Of a stretch of 64,000 bases of DNA, positions 8,612 to 16,926 are shown piece after piece. The first letter of the stretch is position 1. Every line of letters starts with the position of its first letter. Source of the stretch: Cloacibacterium sp047601505 (GTDB lineage Bacteria; Bacteroidota; Bacteroidia; Flavobacteriales; Weeksellaceae); the NCBI RefSeq assembly GCF_047601505.1, contig NZ_JASGJD010000001.1, positions 1,488,001-1,552,000 of the forward strand, given 5' to 3'. A program made the position numbers and the translations under genes. The notes below the pieces were generated by a model. The model made no database searches, was not told the DNA's origin, and worked only from the letters and a program-made list of their open reading frames with translations.

Positions 8612-10836
8612 GCGAAGAATTTAAAATTAAAGATGGTTTATATAAAATAAGACCTGCAGGAAGACATATCATTACAATTGGCAAAGATCTTATAAAAGAT
8701 AAATATGCAGCAATTGTTGAGCTAGTTAAAAATGCTTATGATGCAGACTCTCCAGTATGTAAAGTTTCATTATTACCTTTTGAAAAGAAAATCTTTGAAG
8801 GAAATGAAGAAAAGATATTAAAAGGAATAAGAGTTATCATAAAAGATGAAGGTCACGGAATGTCTTTTGAAACTGTTACAGATAAGTGGATGGTTCCTTC
8901 TACTGATGATAAATTATATAGAAAACTTAGTCCGAAAAAAAGAATAATGCAAGGCAAAAAAGGAATTGGCCGTTATTCTGCATCTATAATTGGTGATGAT
9001 TTGGTTTTGCAAACCATTGATGAATCTGGAGACTTAACTACTTTATATTTAATTTGGCAACATTTTGAGGATGCTAAATATCTAAGCGATGTTGATGTAT
9101 TGATTGAAAATTTTAAAACTAATAGAACTAGTGGCACTGAAATAATTATAATGGGTGACGAAAATCACCTTTATGAATGGGATGCTAAACAATTAAAGAA
9201 TTTAAAATCAGAATTAAAAAAACTTATTCCTCCAATAGAAAAAGATCTAAAAAATGAAGATGAGGATCAGTTCAAAATAATTCTTGAATTAGGAAACTTC
9301 CCTTTTGAAGGTTATTCAAATGTCACCGAAATAATAGAACCATATCCACTATTTGAGTTATTCGATTATAGAATAGCAGGAAGTGTATCCAAGGATGGCA
9401 CTGCTAAGTTAAAGTTTGAAAACAATAGAATTAAAGGTTCTCCGATTGAAGAATTAAAGGAGTTCAAGATTTTACTTAATCAGGATTCAAATGAAAATAA
9501 GCAGAATTATTGTGATGAACTTAGGGTAGATTTTAGAGTATTCGATAGGGATCCTGCTTCTATTGACGGTCTAATAGAAAGAGGATTAAAGGATCCATTA
9601 ACAGGTGAATATGTGGGAAGAAGAGAGGCTCGCATTATTCTGGATACATTTAATGGTGTCGGAGTTTACCGAAATGGTTTTAGAATAAGACCATTAGGGG
9701 ATGCAGGATTTGATTGGTTATACTTAGACAACGAAAGAGTTCAAAATCCGTCGCTAAGAGTAGGCTGTGACCAAGTAATCGGATTTATTCATATACAATC
9801 AGAGGATTCCTCCGGACTAGTTGAAAAATCTGCGAGAGATGGTTTGAGAGAAAATGCAGAATATTTCGGTTTGAGAGAAATAGCAAAACAAGTTTTGAAA
9901 GAACTTGAAAACAGAAGATTTGCTTACAGACAAAGTGTAGGGTTAGGAAGAAGTAATAGAGATATAAATGAAAAAATAAAAGCTCTCTATAATTTTAAGG
10001 ATCTCCAAGAAAAAATTGATAAAGAACTCGATGTTTTAGGTATCGAGAAAGATAAAAGGGATAAGATAAATAAAATAATTTCCGACAAAGAGGAGAAGAG
10101 TAATAAGATTGCAGATGAATTAAAACAAGTAATTGCTTTATATCAGGGACAAGCTACTGTTGGAAAAATTGTTAATGTAGTTTTGCACGAAGGACGAAAA
10201 CCTCTGGGATATTTTAAAAATCAAATACCTTTAATTTATGATTGGTCAAAAGAATTGGAAAATAATTTTAGTCAGGAGCTGCTGGATAAAATAATTAATA
10301 GGTTATCAGTTGTAGAAGAACAAGGACAAATTTTCATTAATCTTTTTGGAAAATTAGATCCATTGTCCGCAAAAAAAAGAGATCGTAAAAAAGACTTTAA
10401 TCTACTTGATACTATTAATAATGTTTTAGATGTATTTCTTCCATATTTAAAGGATATAGAAGTGAAAATTAATTGTGATACCAACCAAACAGTATATGGT
10501 TGGAAAGAAGATTTTTATATTGTTCTCACTAACCTGGTTGATAATAGTTTGTACTGGTTGCAGAGTAATGGAGATAAATCTAAAAAGATAAGTATAAATG
10601 TGTATGAAGAAGATGATTTACTTATTATTGAATATAGAGATTCAGGACCAGGTATAGAAAAACATTTAATTGAAAATGAAGTTATTTTTGAACCTGAATT
10701 TAGTAATAAAACTGGTGGAGGAACAGGACTTGGGCTTGCAATAGCTGGAGAAGCTATTGATAGAAATGATGGTGATTTAAAGGCTATATATTCTGAAGAT
10801 GGTGCTTTTTTTAAAATAGAAGTAAAAATACAATAA
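8608..10836 (+). CDS. Large protein with two GHKL ATPase modules: N-terminal MORC/Hsp90-like and C-terminal histidine-kinase-like
   Basis: 742 residues. The first GHKL ATPase has the N box IVELVKNAYDAD (residues 36-47, Glu38 and Asn42), a DEGHGM G1 box (80-85) and QGKKGIGRYSA (115-125), and is followed by a transducer-like beta region. A charged coiled coil occupies about 450-510. LHEGRKPL (526-533) resembles the phosphoacceptor box of histidine kinases, with His527. A second ATPase follows, with NLVDNSLYW (642-650), DSGPGI (678-683) and GGGTGLGLA (703-711). The gene overlaps dcm by 4 bp and is followed after 18 bp by a receiver-domain gene, which suggests phosphotransfer. No membrane segments are evident, so it is cytoplasmic. 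Function is unknown; a nucleotide-dependent DNA clamp or sensor is an inference. Confidence 0.85.
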   Translation: MSEEFKIKDGLYKIRPAGRHIITIGKDLIKDKYAAIVELVKNAYDADSPVCKVSLLPFEKKIFEGNEEKILKGIRVIIKDEGHGMSFETVTDKWMVPSTDDKLYRKLSPKKRIMQGKKGIGRYSASIIGDDLVLQTIDESGDLTTLYLIWQHFEDAKYLSDVDVLIENFKTNRTSGTEIIIMGDENHLYEWDAKQLKNLKSELKKLIPPIEKDLKNEDEDQFKIILELGNFPFEGYSNVTEIIEPYPLFELFDYRIAGSVSKDGTAKLKFENNRIKGSPIEELKEFKILLNQDSNENKQNYCDELRVDFRVFDRDPASIDGLIERGLKDPLTGEYVGRREARIILDTFNGVGVYRNGFRIRPLGDAGFDWLYLDNERVQNPSLRVGCDQVIGFIHIQSEDSSGLVEKSARDGLRENAEYFGLREIAKQVLKELENRRFAYRQSVGLGRSNRDINEKIKALYNFKDLQEKIDKELDVLGIEKDKRDKINKIISDKEEKSNKIADELKQVIALYQGQATVGKIVNVVLHEGRKPLGYFKNQIPLIYDWSKELENNFSQELLDKIINRLSVVEEQGQIFINLFGKLDPLSAKKRDRKKDFNLLDTINNVLDVFLPYLKDIEVKINCDTNQTVYGWKEDFYIVLTNLVDNSLYWLQSNGDKSKKISINVYEEDDLLIIEYRDSGPGIEKHLIENEVIFEPEFSNKTGGGTGLGLAIAGEAIDRNDGDLKAIYSEDGAFFKIEVKIQ

Positions 10837-10854
10837 AATAAAAAACTAAAAACT

Positions 10855-11943
10855 ATGAAATTATTAATTGTAGAAGATGACAAAAGTCAGATTCAGCTTT
10901 ATGAAGATGTAATTGACTCTTTTAACAAAAAAAACGACTTTCAAATTACAACTTTAGCCATTGATAATTTAGAAGATGCTAAGCAGGCATTGTTAAGTTC
11001 AGATTATGATGCAGCAATTGTGGATTTAAAATTATCTTCCAATTCAATCGAATTAGAAGGTATGGAATTGGTAAACGAAATTGTTGACAAACTGAGATTT
11101 CCCCTTTTTATTGTTTCTGGCAGTATCTCCCAAATTGAAAGAGAAGAAAATTTTCTTTTTAAAAAAAGATCAAGAGATGGAAATTTTCAAAATGTTCTTT
11201 CTGAATTAAAAGAGATTTATGATACAGGCATTATACAAATTTTAGGAAAGAAAGGTAAAATAGATGAATATCTAAATAAAATATTTTGGGAGCATTTATC
11301 ATCTTCAATGGATATCTGGATTAATGATGATTCAAGAACTTCAGAACAAAAACATAAAGTATTATTAAGATATATTTTACTACATATACAAGAGTATTTA
11401 GAACTAACAACAGAATCAAATTTTGAGAATTATCATCCTGCAGAAATATACATTACGCCACCTATTAAAAATATATTATTCACAGGAGATGTATTAATTG
11501 AAAATGAATCTCAAAAAAGATTTATTATACTTACTCCGTCTTGTGATTTAGCTCACAAAGGTAAAACCGAAAATGTTTTATTGGTTGAAATAGAGCATAA
11601 AGAAAATGGACTGATTTCAGAATTAAAGTCAATCATTAAAGATGCTGAAATAGGTAAAGACAGAAAAAATAATGCTACATCTAAACTGAAAAATTTAATA
11701 AAAAATAATGTCCCTAAATATCATTTTTTACCTGACTATAAAGACATATCTGCTGGATTGATTGACTTTCAATTGTTGAAGTCAGTTCCTAAAAATGAAA
11801 CTATTAATAATTACACAAGATTAACATCTGTAAATAATAGCTTTACTAAAGATATTGTTGCGCGATTTTCTTTTTATTATTCTAGGCAAGGATCTCCGGA
11901 TTTTAACATAGACGAAATTTATGATTCTATTATAAAAGCTTAA
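10855..11943 (+). CDS. Receiver-domain protein with an uncharacterised C-terminal domain
   Basis: 362 residues. The N-terminal 110 look like a response-regulator receiver: acidic cluster VEDD (6-9), putative phosphoacceptor Asp57 in AAIVDLKL, Ser88 in FIVSGS and basic residues at 103-105. The C-terminal 200 residues do not match a DNA-binding output domain that I recognise. They contain FIILTPSCDLAHKGKTENVL and, near the end, RFSFYYSRQGSPDF, two motifs I associate with an uncharacterised conserved family. The gene lies between the double-GHKL protein and vsr (3 bp gap), so it is probably the phosphorylation target of the former. The output function is unknown. Confidence 0.75.
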   Translation: MKLLIVEDDKSQIQLYEDVIDSFNKKNDFQITTLAIDNLEDAKQALLSSDYDAAIVDLKLSSNSIELEGMELVNEIVDKLRFPLFIVSGSISQIEREENFLFKKRSRDGNFQNVLSELKEIYDTGIIQILGKKGKIDEYLNKIFWEHLSSSMDIWINDDSRTSEQKHKVLLRYILLHIQEYLELTTESNFENYHPAEIYITPPIKNILFTGDVLIENESQKRFIILTPSCDLAHKGKTENVLLVEIEHKENGLISELKSIIKDAEIGKDRKNNATSKLKNLIKNNVPKYHFLPDYKDISAGLIDFQLLKSVPKNETINNYTRLTSVNNSFTKDIVARFSFYYSRQGSPDFNIDEIYDSIIKA

Positions 11944-11946
11944 TTT

Positions 11947-12357
11947 ATGGACGTCCATACCCCTGAGCAACGCTCAAAAAATATGCGGGCTATAAAAGCA
12001 ACAGAAACTAAAGATGAAGTTCGTTTGGCAAAAGCATTATGGCATTTAGGGTATAGATATCGCAAGAATGATAAATCAGTTTTCGGAAAACCTGATTTAA
12101 CTTTTAAAAATCATAAAGTAGCCATTTTTGTTGATAGTGAATTCTTTCACGGTAAAGATTGGGAAACACAAAAATTTAGGATAAAATCTAATCAGGAATT
12201 CTGGCACAAAAAAATTGGACGAAATATAGAACGGGATAAGGAAGTAAACGAATACCTGACTAATAATGGATGGACTATATTAAGATTTTGGAGTAAAGAA
12301 GTAAAGAATAACCTTTGGGAATGTATCAATAGAATAACAAGTGAAATTGAAAATTAA
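11947..12357 (+). CDS. vsr: Very-short-patch-repair (Vsr)-type endonuclease
   Basis: 136 residues, the normal size. It begins with the Vsr signature HTPEQRSKNMRAIKATETK. Asp50 in GKPDLTF corresponds to the catalytic Asp of the PD-(D/E)XK-like fold. FVDSEFFHG (61-69) and FWHKKIGRNIERDKEV (85-100) match the later catalytic and DNA-binding parts. Vsr enzymes nick at T-G mismatches created by deamination of 5-methylcytosine, which explains the link with dcm. The cysteines that bind structural zinc in the E. coli enzyme are not conserved here: the usual GCFWH-type Cys is Glu, and the later Cys is Ser. The protein may also work as an independent nuclease effector. Confidence 0.85.
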   Translation: MDVHTPEQRSKNMRAIKATETKDEVRLAKALWHLGYRYRKNDKSVFGKPDLTFKNHKVAIFVDSEFFHGKDWETQKFRIKSNQEFWHKKIGRNIERDKEVNEYLTNNGWTILRFWSKEVKNNLWECINRITSEIEN

Positions 12358-12363
12358 TTTTTT

Positions 12364-13146
12364 ATGCTCCTCCAGTACTGCTCAGACTTACATTTAGAAT
12401 TTCTGGACAATAAAAATTTCCTAAAAGAAAACCCGATTCAGCCAAAAGCAGAAATACTACTTTTGGCAGGAGATATTATTCCATTTGCCGTTTTAGATCA
12501 ACATCAGGACTTCATAACGTATTTGTCAAACCATTTCAAAAAGGTATTTTGGATTCCGGGTAATCACGAATATTATTACAGTGATATTAGCGAAAGAACC
12601 GGAAGCTTTGAGGAAAGAATTAGAGAGAATGTATTCCTTCTGAATAACAAAGTGAAAGAAATAGAAAATACAGAATTAATATTTTCAACACTTTGGTCGA
12701 AAGTTTCAGAGAAAAAACGTTTTATCATTCAGCAATCATTATCAGATTTTAGAGTAATTAAGAAAGGAAACCAATTATTTAATACGGAAGATTATAATGT
12801 ATTATATCAGGAAAATTTAGATTTTCTGAAAAATGTGATTCCCTCTAAAAATGATAATAAGAAAATTGTTATCACGCATCACGTTCCAACCTTTCTTCAT
12901 TATCCGGATCAATATAAAGATAGTATAATTAATGAAGCTTTTGCAGTAGAATTAGAAGATGTTATAAAAAGAACTGAAATAGATTATTGGATATATGGAC
13001 ATCATCATAGTAATACTAAAGATTTTACTATTGGACATACTAAACTAATTACTAATCAATTGGGATATGTTAAATATGGAGAAAATGTGGGTTTTAGAAA
13101 TGATGCTGTTATAGATATTGCTAACGATAAAGTTATTGATAATTAA
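12364..13146 (+). CDS. Calcineurin-like metallophosphoesterase
   Basis: 260 residues with the full set of metal-binding motifs: CSDLHLEF with Asp8 and His10, AGDIIP with Asp37, PGNHEYY with Asn67 and His68, THHVPTF in the middle, and YGHHHSNTKDF near the end. These bind two metal ions and hydrolyse phosphoesters. It starts 6 bp after vsr and is probably the last gene of the operon. The substrate is unknown: it could be a cyclic nucleotide or oligonucleotide, a DNA end or a phosphoprotein. Related genes are often found in genomic islands. Confidence 0.8.
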   Translation: MLLQYCSDLHLEFLDNKNFLKENPIQPKAEILLLAGDIIPFAVLDQHQDFITYLSNHFKKVFWIPGNHEYYYSDISERTGSFEERIRENVFLLNNKVKEIENTELIFSTLWSKVSEKKRFIIQQSLSDFRVIKKGNQLFNTEDYNVLYQENLDFLKNVIPSKNDNKKIVITHHVPTFLHYPDQYKDSIINEAFAVELEDVIKRTEIDYWIYGHHHSNTKDFTIGHTKLITNQLGYVKYGENVGFRNDAVIDIANDKVIDN

Positions 13147-13208
13147 TATAATAAACCTATATTTGCATAATAAACTTAATAGGTTTATTGTAAGTAAATA
13201 GGTTTATT
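13136..13208 (+). promoter_or_regulatory. Promoter with repeated operator of the AbiE-like operon
   Basis: A TTG at 13136-13138 and TATATTTG at 13158-13165 are 19 bp apart and fit the Bacteroidota promoter consensus. The motif AATAGGTTTATT occurs twice as direct repeats (13178-13189 and 13197-13208), and its complement AATAAACCTAT overlaps the start of the -7 box (13150-13160). The last copy abuts the ATG. This arrangement suits an autorepressed toxin-antitoxin operon. Confidence 0.7.
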
Positions 13209-14192
13209 ATGCTACAGAAAGAACTAATAGAATACATAGATGAGGTAATCGGGCAGAAGGTGCTGTTGAAAGAACTAAATATAGAAGTGCTTAAACAGTT
13301 GCCATTTGTATTTAAGCATAATTACGAGTTTTATATTACACAACTTTATGGTCAGAAAGTAATATTAATGCTGGTAAAAGATGAAATACTAAATATAACA
13401 CAGCTCACAAAACAGATAGATATAATACACGGAATAACAGAAGTACCAATAGCTGTTGTTGCTGAAAATATAAGTTTCTCAGTAAGAAAAAGATTGCTGG
13501 AAAATAAAATCAGTTTTATCATTCCTGGCAAACAATTATTTTTGGCTCCTTTATTAATCCATTTTCAGAATTTTAGCAATTATAAAAAGGCAGAAACATT
13601 ACTGCCTTCTGCTCAGGTATTAATCCTATATCACATTTTACATAGAGAGGATAATTTGAGACAATATTCTTTCCGGGTATTATCAGAAAAGTTCCGATAT
13701 ACTCAGATGGGAATTACAAAAGCTGTGAAAAACCTGGAAGATTTGGAGTTCATAAATGTGGAAGGGAACAAGGAAAAGCGCATTGTTTTTATAGATGATA
13801 TTCCGGAACTTTGGAAAAAAGCAGAAAACTATTTAGTAAATCCGGTATTTAGAGTTGAATATACAGATGAAAAACCAGAAAACTTTCTGGGAGCTGGTTA
13901 TACAGCTTTGGAAGAATATACAGATATGAATCCGGGAAATCAGTATGGATGTGCGGTAGAAAGGAATGAATTCTATAAAATGAAAAAAAATAAAGAGTTT
14001 ATGAATCTAAATAAAGAAGATGGAAATTATTTTATTCAGGTATGGAAATATGATCCTTTATTACTATCTGAAGGGATTACAAAAAAAAATAATGTAGATC
14101 CCCTATCTCTTTATTTAAGTATGAAAGATAATTTCATTGATGAAAGAACAGAAATGGCACTAGAACAGATTATTAATAAATATATATGGTAA
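13209..14192 (+). CDS. Winged-helix protein, probable antitoxin and autoregulator of an AbiE-like toxin-antitoxin pair
   Basis: 327 residues. The middle (about 130-200: VLILYHILHREDNLRQYSFR through MGITKAVKNLEDLEFINVEG) is a MarR-like winged helix. The N- and C-terminal parts are not recognised. It overlaps the nucleotidyltransferase gene by 7 bp. In type IV AbiE systems the antitoxin is a winged-helix protein that represses its own operon and neutralises a nucleotidyltransferase toxin. The repeated operator immediately upstream supports the same logic here. The length exceeds classical AbiEi, so this may be a distinct subtype. Confidence 0.6.
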   Translation: MLQKELIEYIDEVIGQKVLLKELNIEVLKQLPFVFKHNYEFYITQLYGQKVILMLVKDEILNITQLTKQIDIIHGITEVPIAVVAENISFSVRKRLLENKISFIIPGKQLFLAPLLIHFQNFSNYKKAETLLPSAQVLILYHILHREDNLRQYSFRVLSEKFRYTQMGITKAVKNLEDLEFINVEGNKEKRIVFIDDIPELWKKAENYLVNPVFRVEYTDEKPENFLGAGYTALEEYTDMNPGNQYGCAVERNEFYKMKKNKEFMNLNKEDGNYFIQVWKYDPLLLSEGITKKNNVDPLSLYLSMKDNFIDERTEMALEQIINKYIW

Positions 14193-14965
14193 GAGGACTG
14201 AATATTTTTAGAGAACATTTCAGAGATTTTGAGCAGAATTATGTAATAATCGGAGGAACGGCTTGTGATATAAATATTAATGAAATAGGATTAACACCAA
14301 GAGCAACAAAAGATATTGATATAATATTAATAGTGGAAGCACTCACACCGGAATTTGTAAAACATTTTTGGGAATTTATTAGTTTGGGAAATTATGGTGA
14401 TAAAGAAAAAAGTACTGAGGATAGAAAGTATTACCGTTTTTTGAAACCCGAAAATGAAGAATATCCTTTTCAGATTGAGCTATTTTCCAGAATTCCGGAT
14501 TTGTTAGATTCTTTGGAAGAAGAATCTCATCTGACGCCGATTCCTGTAGATACGGATATTTCAAGTCTATCCGCTATACTGATGAATGATGATTATTATA
14601 GTTTCACAATAGAACATAGTCAAATAGGAGAAAACATTCATAAAGCCAATACAGAAGTATTGATTTGTCTGAAAGCCCGTGCATATTTGGATTATAAAGC
14701 CAGAAAAGAAAATGGGGAAAAGGTAGAAGAAAAACAGTTAAAGAAACACAAAGGAGATGTTTTCAGATTAGCTCTTCTGTTAAATGATGAAAATAATTTT
14801 GATCTTCCGAAAAATATCAAAAATGATTTAGAAGAATTTATAACTATCGTTAAAGATGATTTACCGGATAAGAGTCTGTTTAAAGAAATGGGTGCCGGTA
14901 ATATAGTTGTAAATGACTTATACAGCTTACTGATTAAATCTTTTGGGTTAAATGTCTCCGAATAA
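14186..14965 (+). CDS. AbiEii-like nucleotidyltransferase, probable toxin
   Basis: 259 residues. IIGGTACDININEIGL with ATKDIDIILIVE gives the GG...DxD signature of the DNA polymerase beta-type nucleotidyltransferase fold. This is followed by KARAYLDYKARKENGEKV, the basic helix common in AbiEii/AbiGii proteins, and a helical C-terminus. Toxins of this family inactivate tRNA or other RNAs by adding nucleotides and can cause abortive infection. It overlaps the winged-helix gene by 7 bp and the next gene by 14 bp, so the three genes are co-translated. Confidence 0.75.
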   Translation: MVRGLNIFREHFRDFEQNYVIIGGTACDININEIGLTPRATKDIDIILIVEALTPEFVKHFWEFISLGNYGDKEKSTEDRKYYRFLKPENEEYPFQIELFSRIPDLLDSLEEESHLTPIPVDTDISSLSAILMNDDYYSFTIEHSQIGENIHKANTEVLICLKARAYLDYKARKENGEKVEEKQLKKHKGDVFRLALLLNDENNFDLPKNIKNDLEEFITIVKDDLPDKSLFKEMGAGNIVVNDLYSLLIKSFGLNVSE

Positions 14966-15785
14966 ACTGATTTCCAGAAAGGAATTAAATGATTTAAAAA
15001 TGTCATTTATACAAAAAATTGTAGATGAAATAACTTCGGATCCAAAAGCACCCGTCAAAGTTTCCGCTAAATTAAACAAACCTGATATTCTGATTACAAA
15101 TACAGAAGAATACTATAAAAAAACTAAAAATGATATTTTTTATAGAGATGATAAAGTTTTTAAGCTTTCTATAAGTGTAACGGATAAAAATAAAAAAAGA
15201 GCATTCAGATTAATGGATGCTCTTATTAAATTATTGAGGTATAGAGGCTTCTCTTTTGAAAGAGAATATTACAGTACAAAAATGGTAATAGATGGAATCA
15301 AAATACCTTTTCGATTTAAGAGAGCATCATAAAAGAGTTCCAAGTGAAGAATCCAATTATCCTTCTTATAAATATGTTCCAACAGGTAATTTTATTTTGA
15401 CAACGGACAGTACAGTGATAAAAAAGAATGGACAGAAACATCTAATATAAGATTGGAAGAAAAGATAGTCCTTATTGTTGCCTGGGTTGAAGTAAAAGTT
15501 AAGGAAGAAAAAGAATGGAGAGAAAAAGCGGAAATTGCAAGAGAAATTCAGGAAAAAGAGCAAAAAATTAAAGAAGAGCAGGAAACTAAAAGAAAAGCTG
15601 AGGAAGAAAAATTCAATAAACTTCGATTAGACTCTAAAAGGTTTGAAGAATATACTGTGATTCAAAAATATATTTTAGAAGTAGAAAAAAGAGCTATTGT
15701 AGAAAATAAACTTACGCAGGAATTAAAAGATTGGATAAATTGGGCGAATGATAAAATAGAAGAAATTAATCCTTTTGATAACTAA
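14952..15785 (+). pseudogene. Third gene of the AbiE-like operon, a coiled-coil protein broken by two frameshifts
   Basis: The first segment (14952-15332) begins MSPNKLISRKELNDLKMSFI and ends soon after IDGIKIPFRFK. Shifting frame near 15316-15322 continues sense as EHHKRVPSEESNYPSYKYVP up to about 15415. A second shift near 15410-15425 leads into the third segment, with EKIVLIVAWVEVKVKEEKEW and a long Lys/Glu-rich coiled coil ending at 15785. All three parts share style and codon use, so one protein of about 277 residues seems to have been broken by two small indels. Function is not recognised. Its overlap with the toxin gene suggests an accessory role in that system. Confidence 0.7.
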
Positions 15786-15791
15786 GATTTT

Positions 15792-16679
15792 ATGGGAGCA
15801 AAAATTACTTATACAAACCTTACACAGCAACCCAAAGAAGAATTATAATCAGTTCGTAAGGCATTGAAACAGGAAGTTTATAAGGCAATGTCTGAGAAAG
15901 AGATGAAAAAAGCATTAAAAGACCCACTTAATCATTATATGAAAATAACTAATAATGGTGTATTTGCAGTAAATAAATTGAAATATAAAGGGGAAATTTT
16001 TACATTGTTAGAAGGGAATCCTGTAACATATTATTTTTCTATAGCCTATGATGTTTTGCCACAAATTGATGAAGCCAGAATGCTTCTTATGGATAGTTTA
16101 AAAGGAAAACAAAGTGAATTTAGATGGAAAAGCTCGACGGCCTTTAGCTATATTTTTAAAGTTGGTTCTATAGGAGTAATTTTTTCTTTTCTGGCACTCG
16201 AATCTTTTATGAATCAATGCTTGCCCGATTTTGCAAAAGTTGAATTTGAAGGTAAAAAAAATGATAAAAATACGATTCAGCGTAAACTTTCATTTGAGGA
16301 TAAGTTTAAAACAATAATTCCTGCTGTTACTTCTAAAAATTTGATTGAAGATCATCCACGAAAAGCAAAAATAATTATTGATATTAAAAAATTGCGTGAT
16401 GATTTGGTTCATCTGAAAGAAAATAGAATTGTTGGATTTGTGGCTTATGAAGAAATCAATAATAAAATCCTGAATCTTGATTTAAAGAAGATTGTAAACA
16501 CAGTGAAATTTTATATTAATTACCACACTCCGAAAACAATTCAGAATTATAAACAAATTAGAAATACAGGGAAAGCCAGGATCATAAAACAGGAATTTGG
16601 CGAAGATGAAAGTAAACAGTATTTTAAAGAAGAAGTAAAAGAATTTATGGCTACAAAATTCAATAATGAAATAAAATAA
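15792..16679 (+). pseudogene. HEPN-like protein with an early stop codon
   Basis: An ATG at 15792 gives MGAKITYTNLTQQPKEEL, then TAA at 15846-15848, after which the same frame stays open to 16679 (SVRKALKQEVYKAMSEKEMKK onward). If translation can begin at TTG 15864 or ATG 15888, a protein of 263-271 residues is made. RDDLVH at residues 178-183 of the longer form (16395-16412) fits the Rx4H motif of HEPN ribonucleases, inside a helical region with conserved-looking ALESFMNQCL. This position beside a nucleotidyltransferase toxin is typical of defence islands. I class it as damaged because the natural start appears cut off. Confidence 0.5.
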
Positions 16680-16709
16680 CATTTTTACCATCGCCTTTCC
16701 GCAGCAAGT

Positions 16710-16815
16710 AACATAATCAAAGTTATACGCACGGCAGCTGCAAAGCAGTTGCCCTCCACTCCGCAGGCTTCGTTACTGGCAAAATCCATAGGTGCCTATA
16801 ACTTGGGATTATGTT
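16710..16815. repeat. Long imperfect palindrome, 106 bp
   Basis: AACATAATCAAAGTTATA (16710-16727) is nearly the reverse complement of 16797-16815 (TATAACTTGGGATTATGTT). Inside lies a second hairpin, GGCAGCTGC (16733-16741) with GCAGTTGCC (16745-16753). The interior is far richer in G+C than its surroundings, and no gene is present. It could be a recombination site of attC type, a REP-like unit or a structured RNA. Confidence 0.65.
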
Positions 16816-16926
16816 AAATGCTTTCCTTGCAACGGGCAAAGCCCTTTTGCTCCATCTGTCACGTCCTAAAAAAAGTTTACATTTTTTATATTAATACTAA
16901 AATTCGTTTACAGTTCAAATATAATC

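Noticed and set aside
16710..16815. Firm call of an integron attC site
   Set aside because: The arms are long enough and the layout fits, but I cannot see clear R'/R'' core sites, and no integron integrase is in the window.
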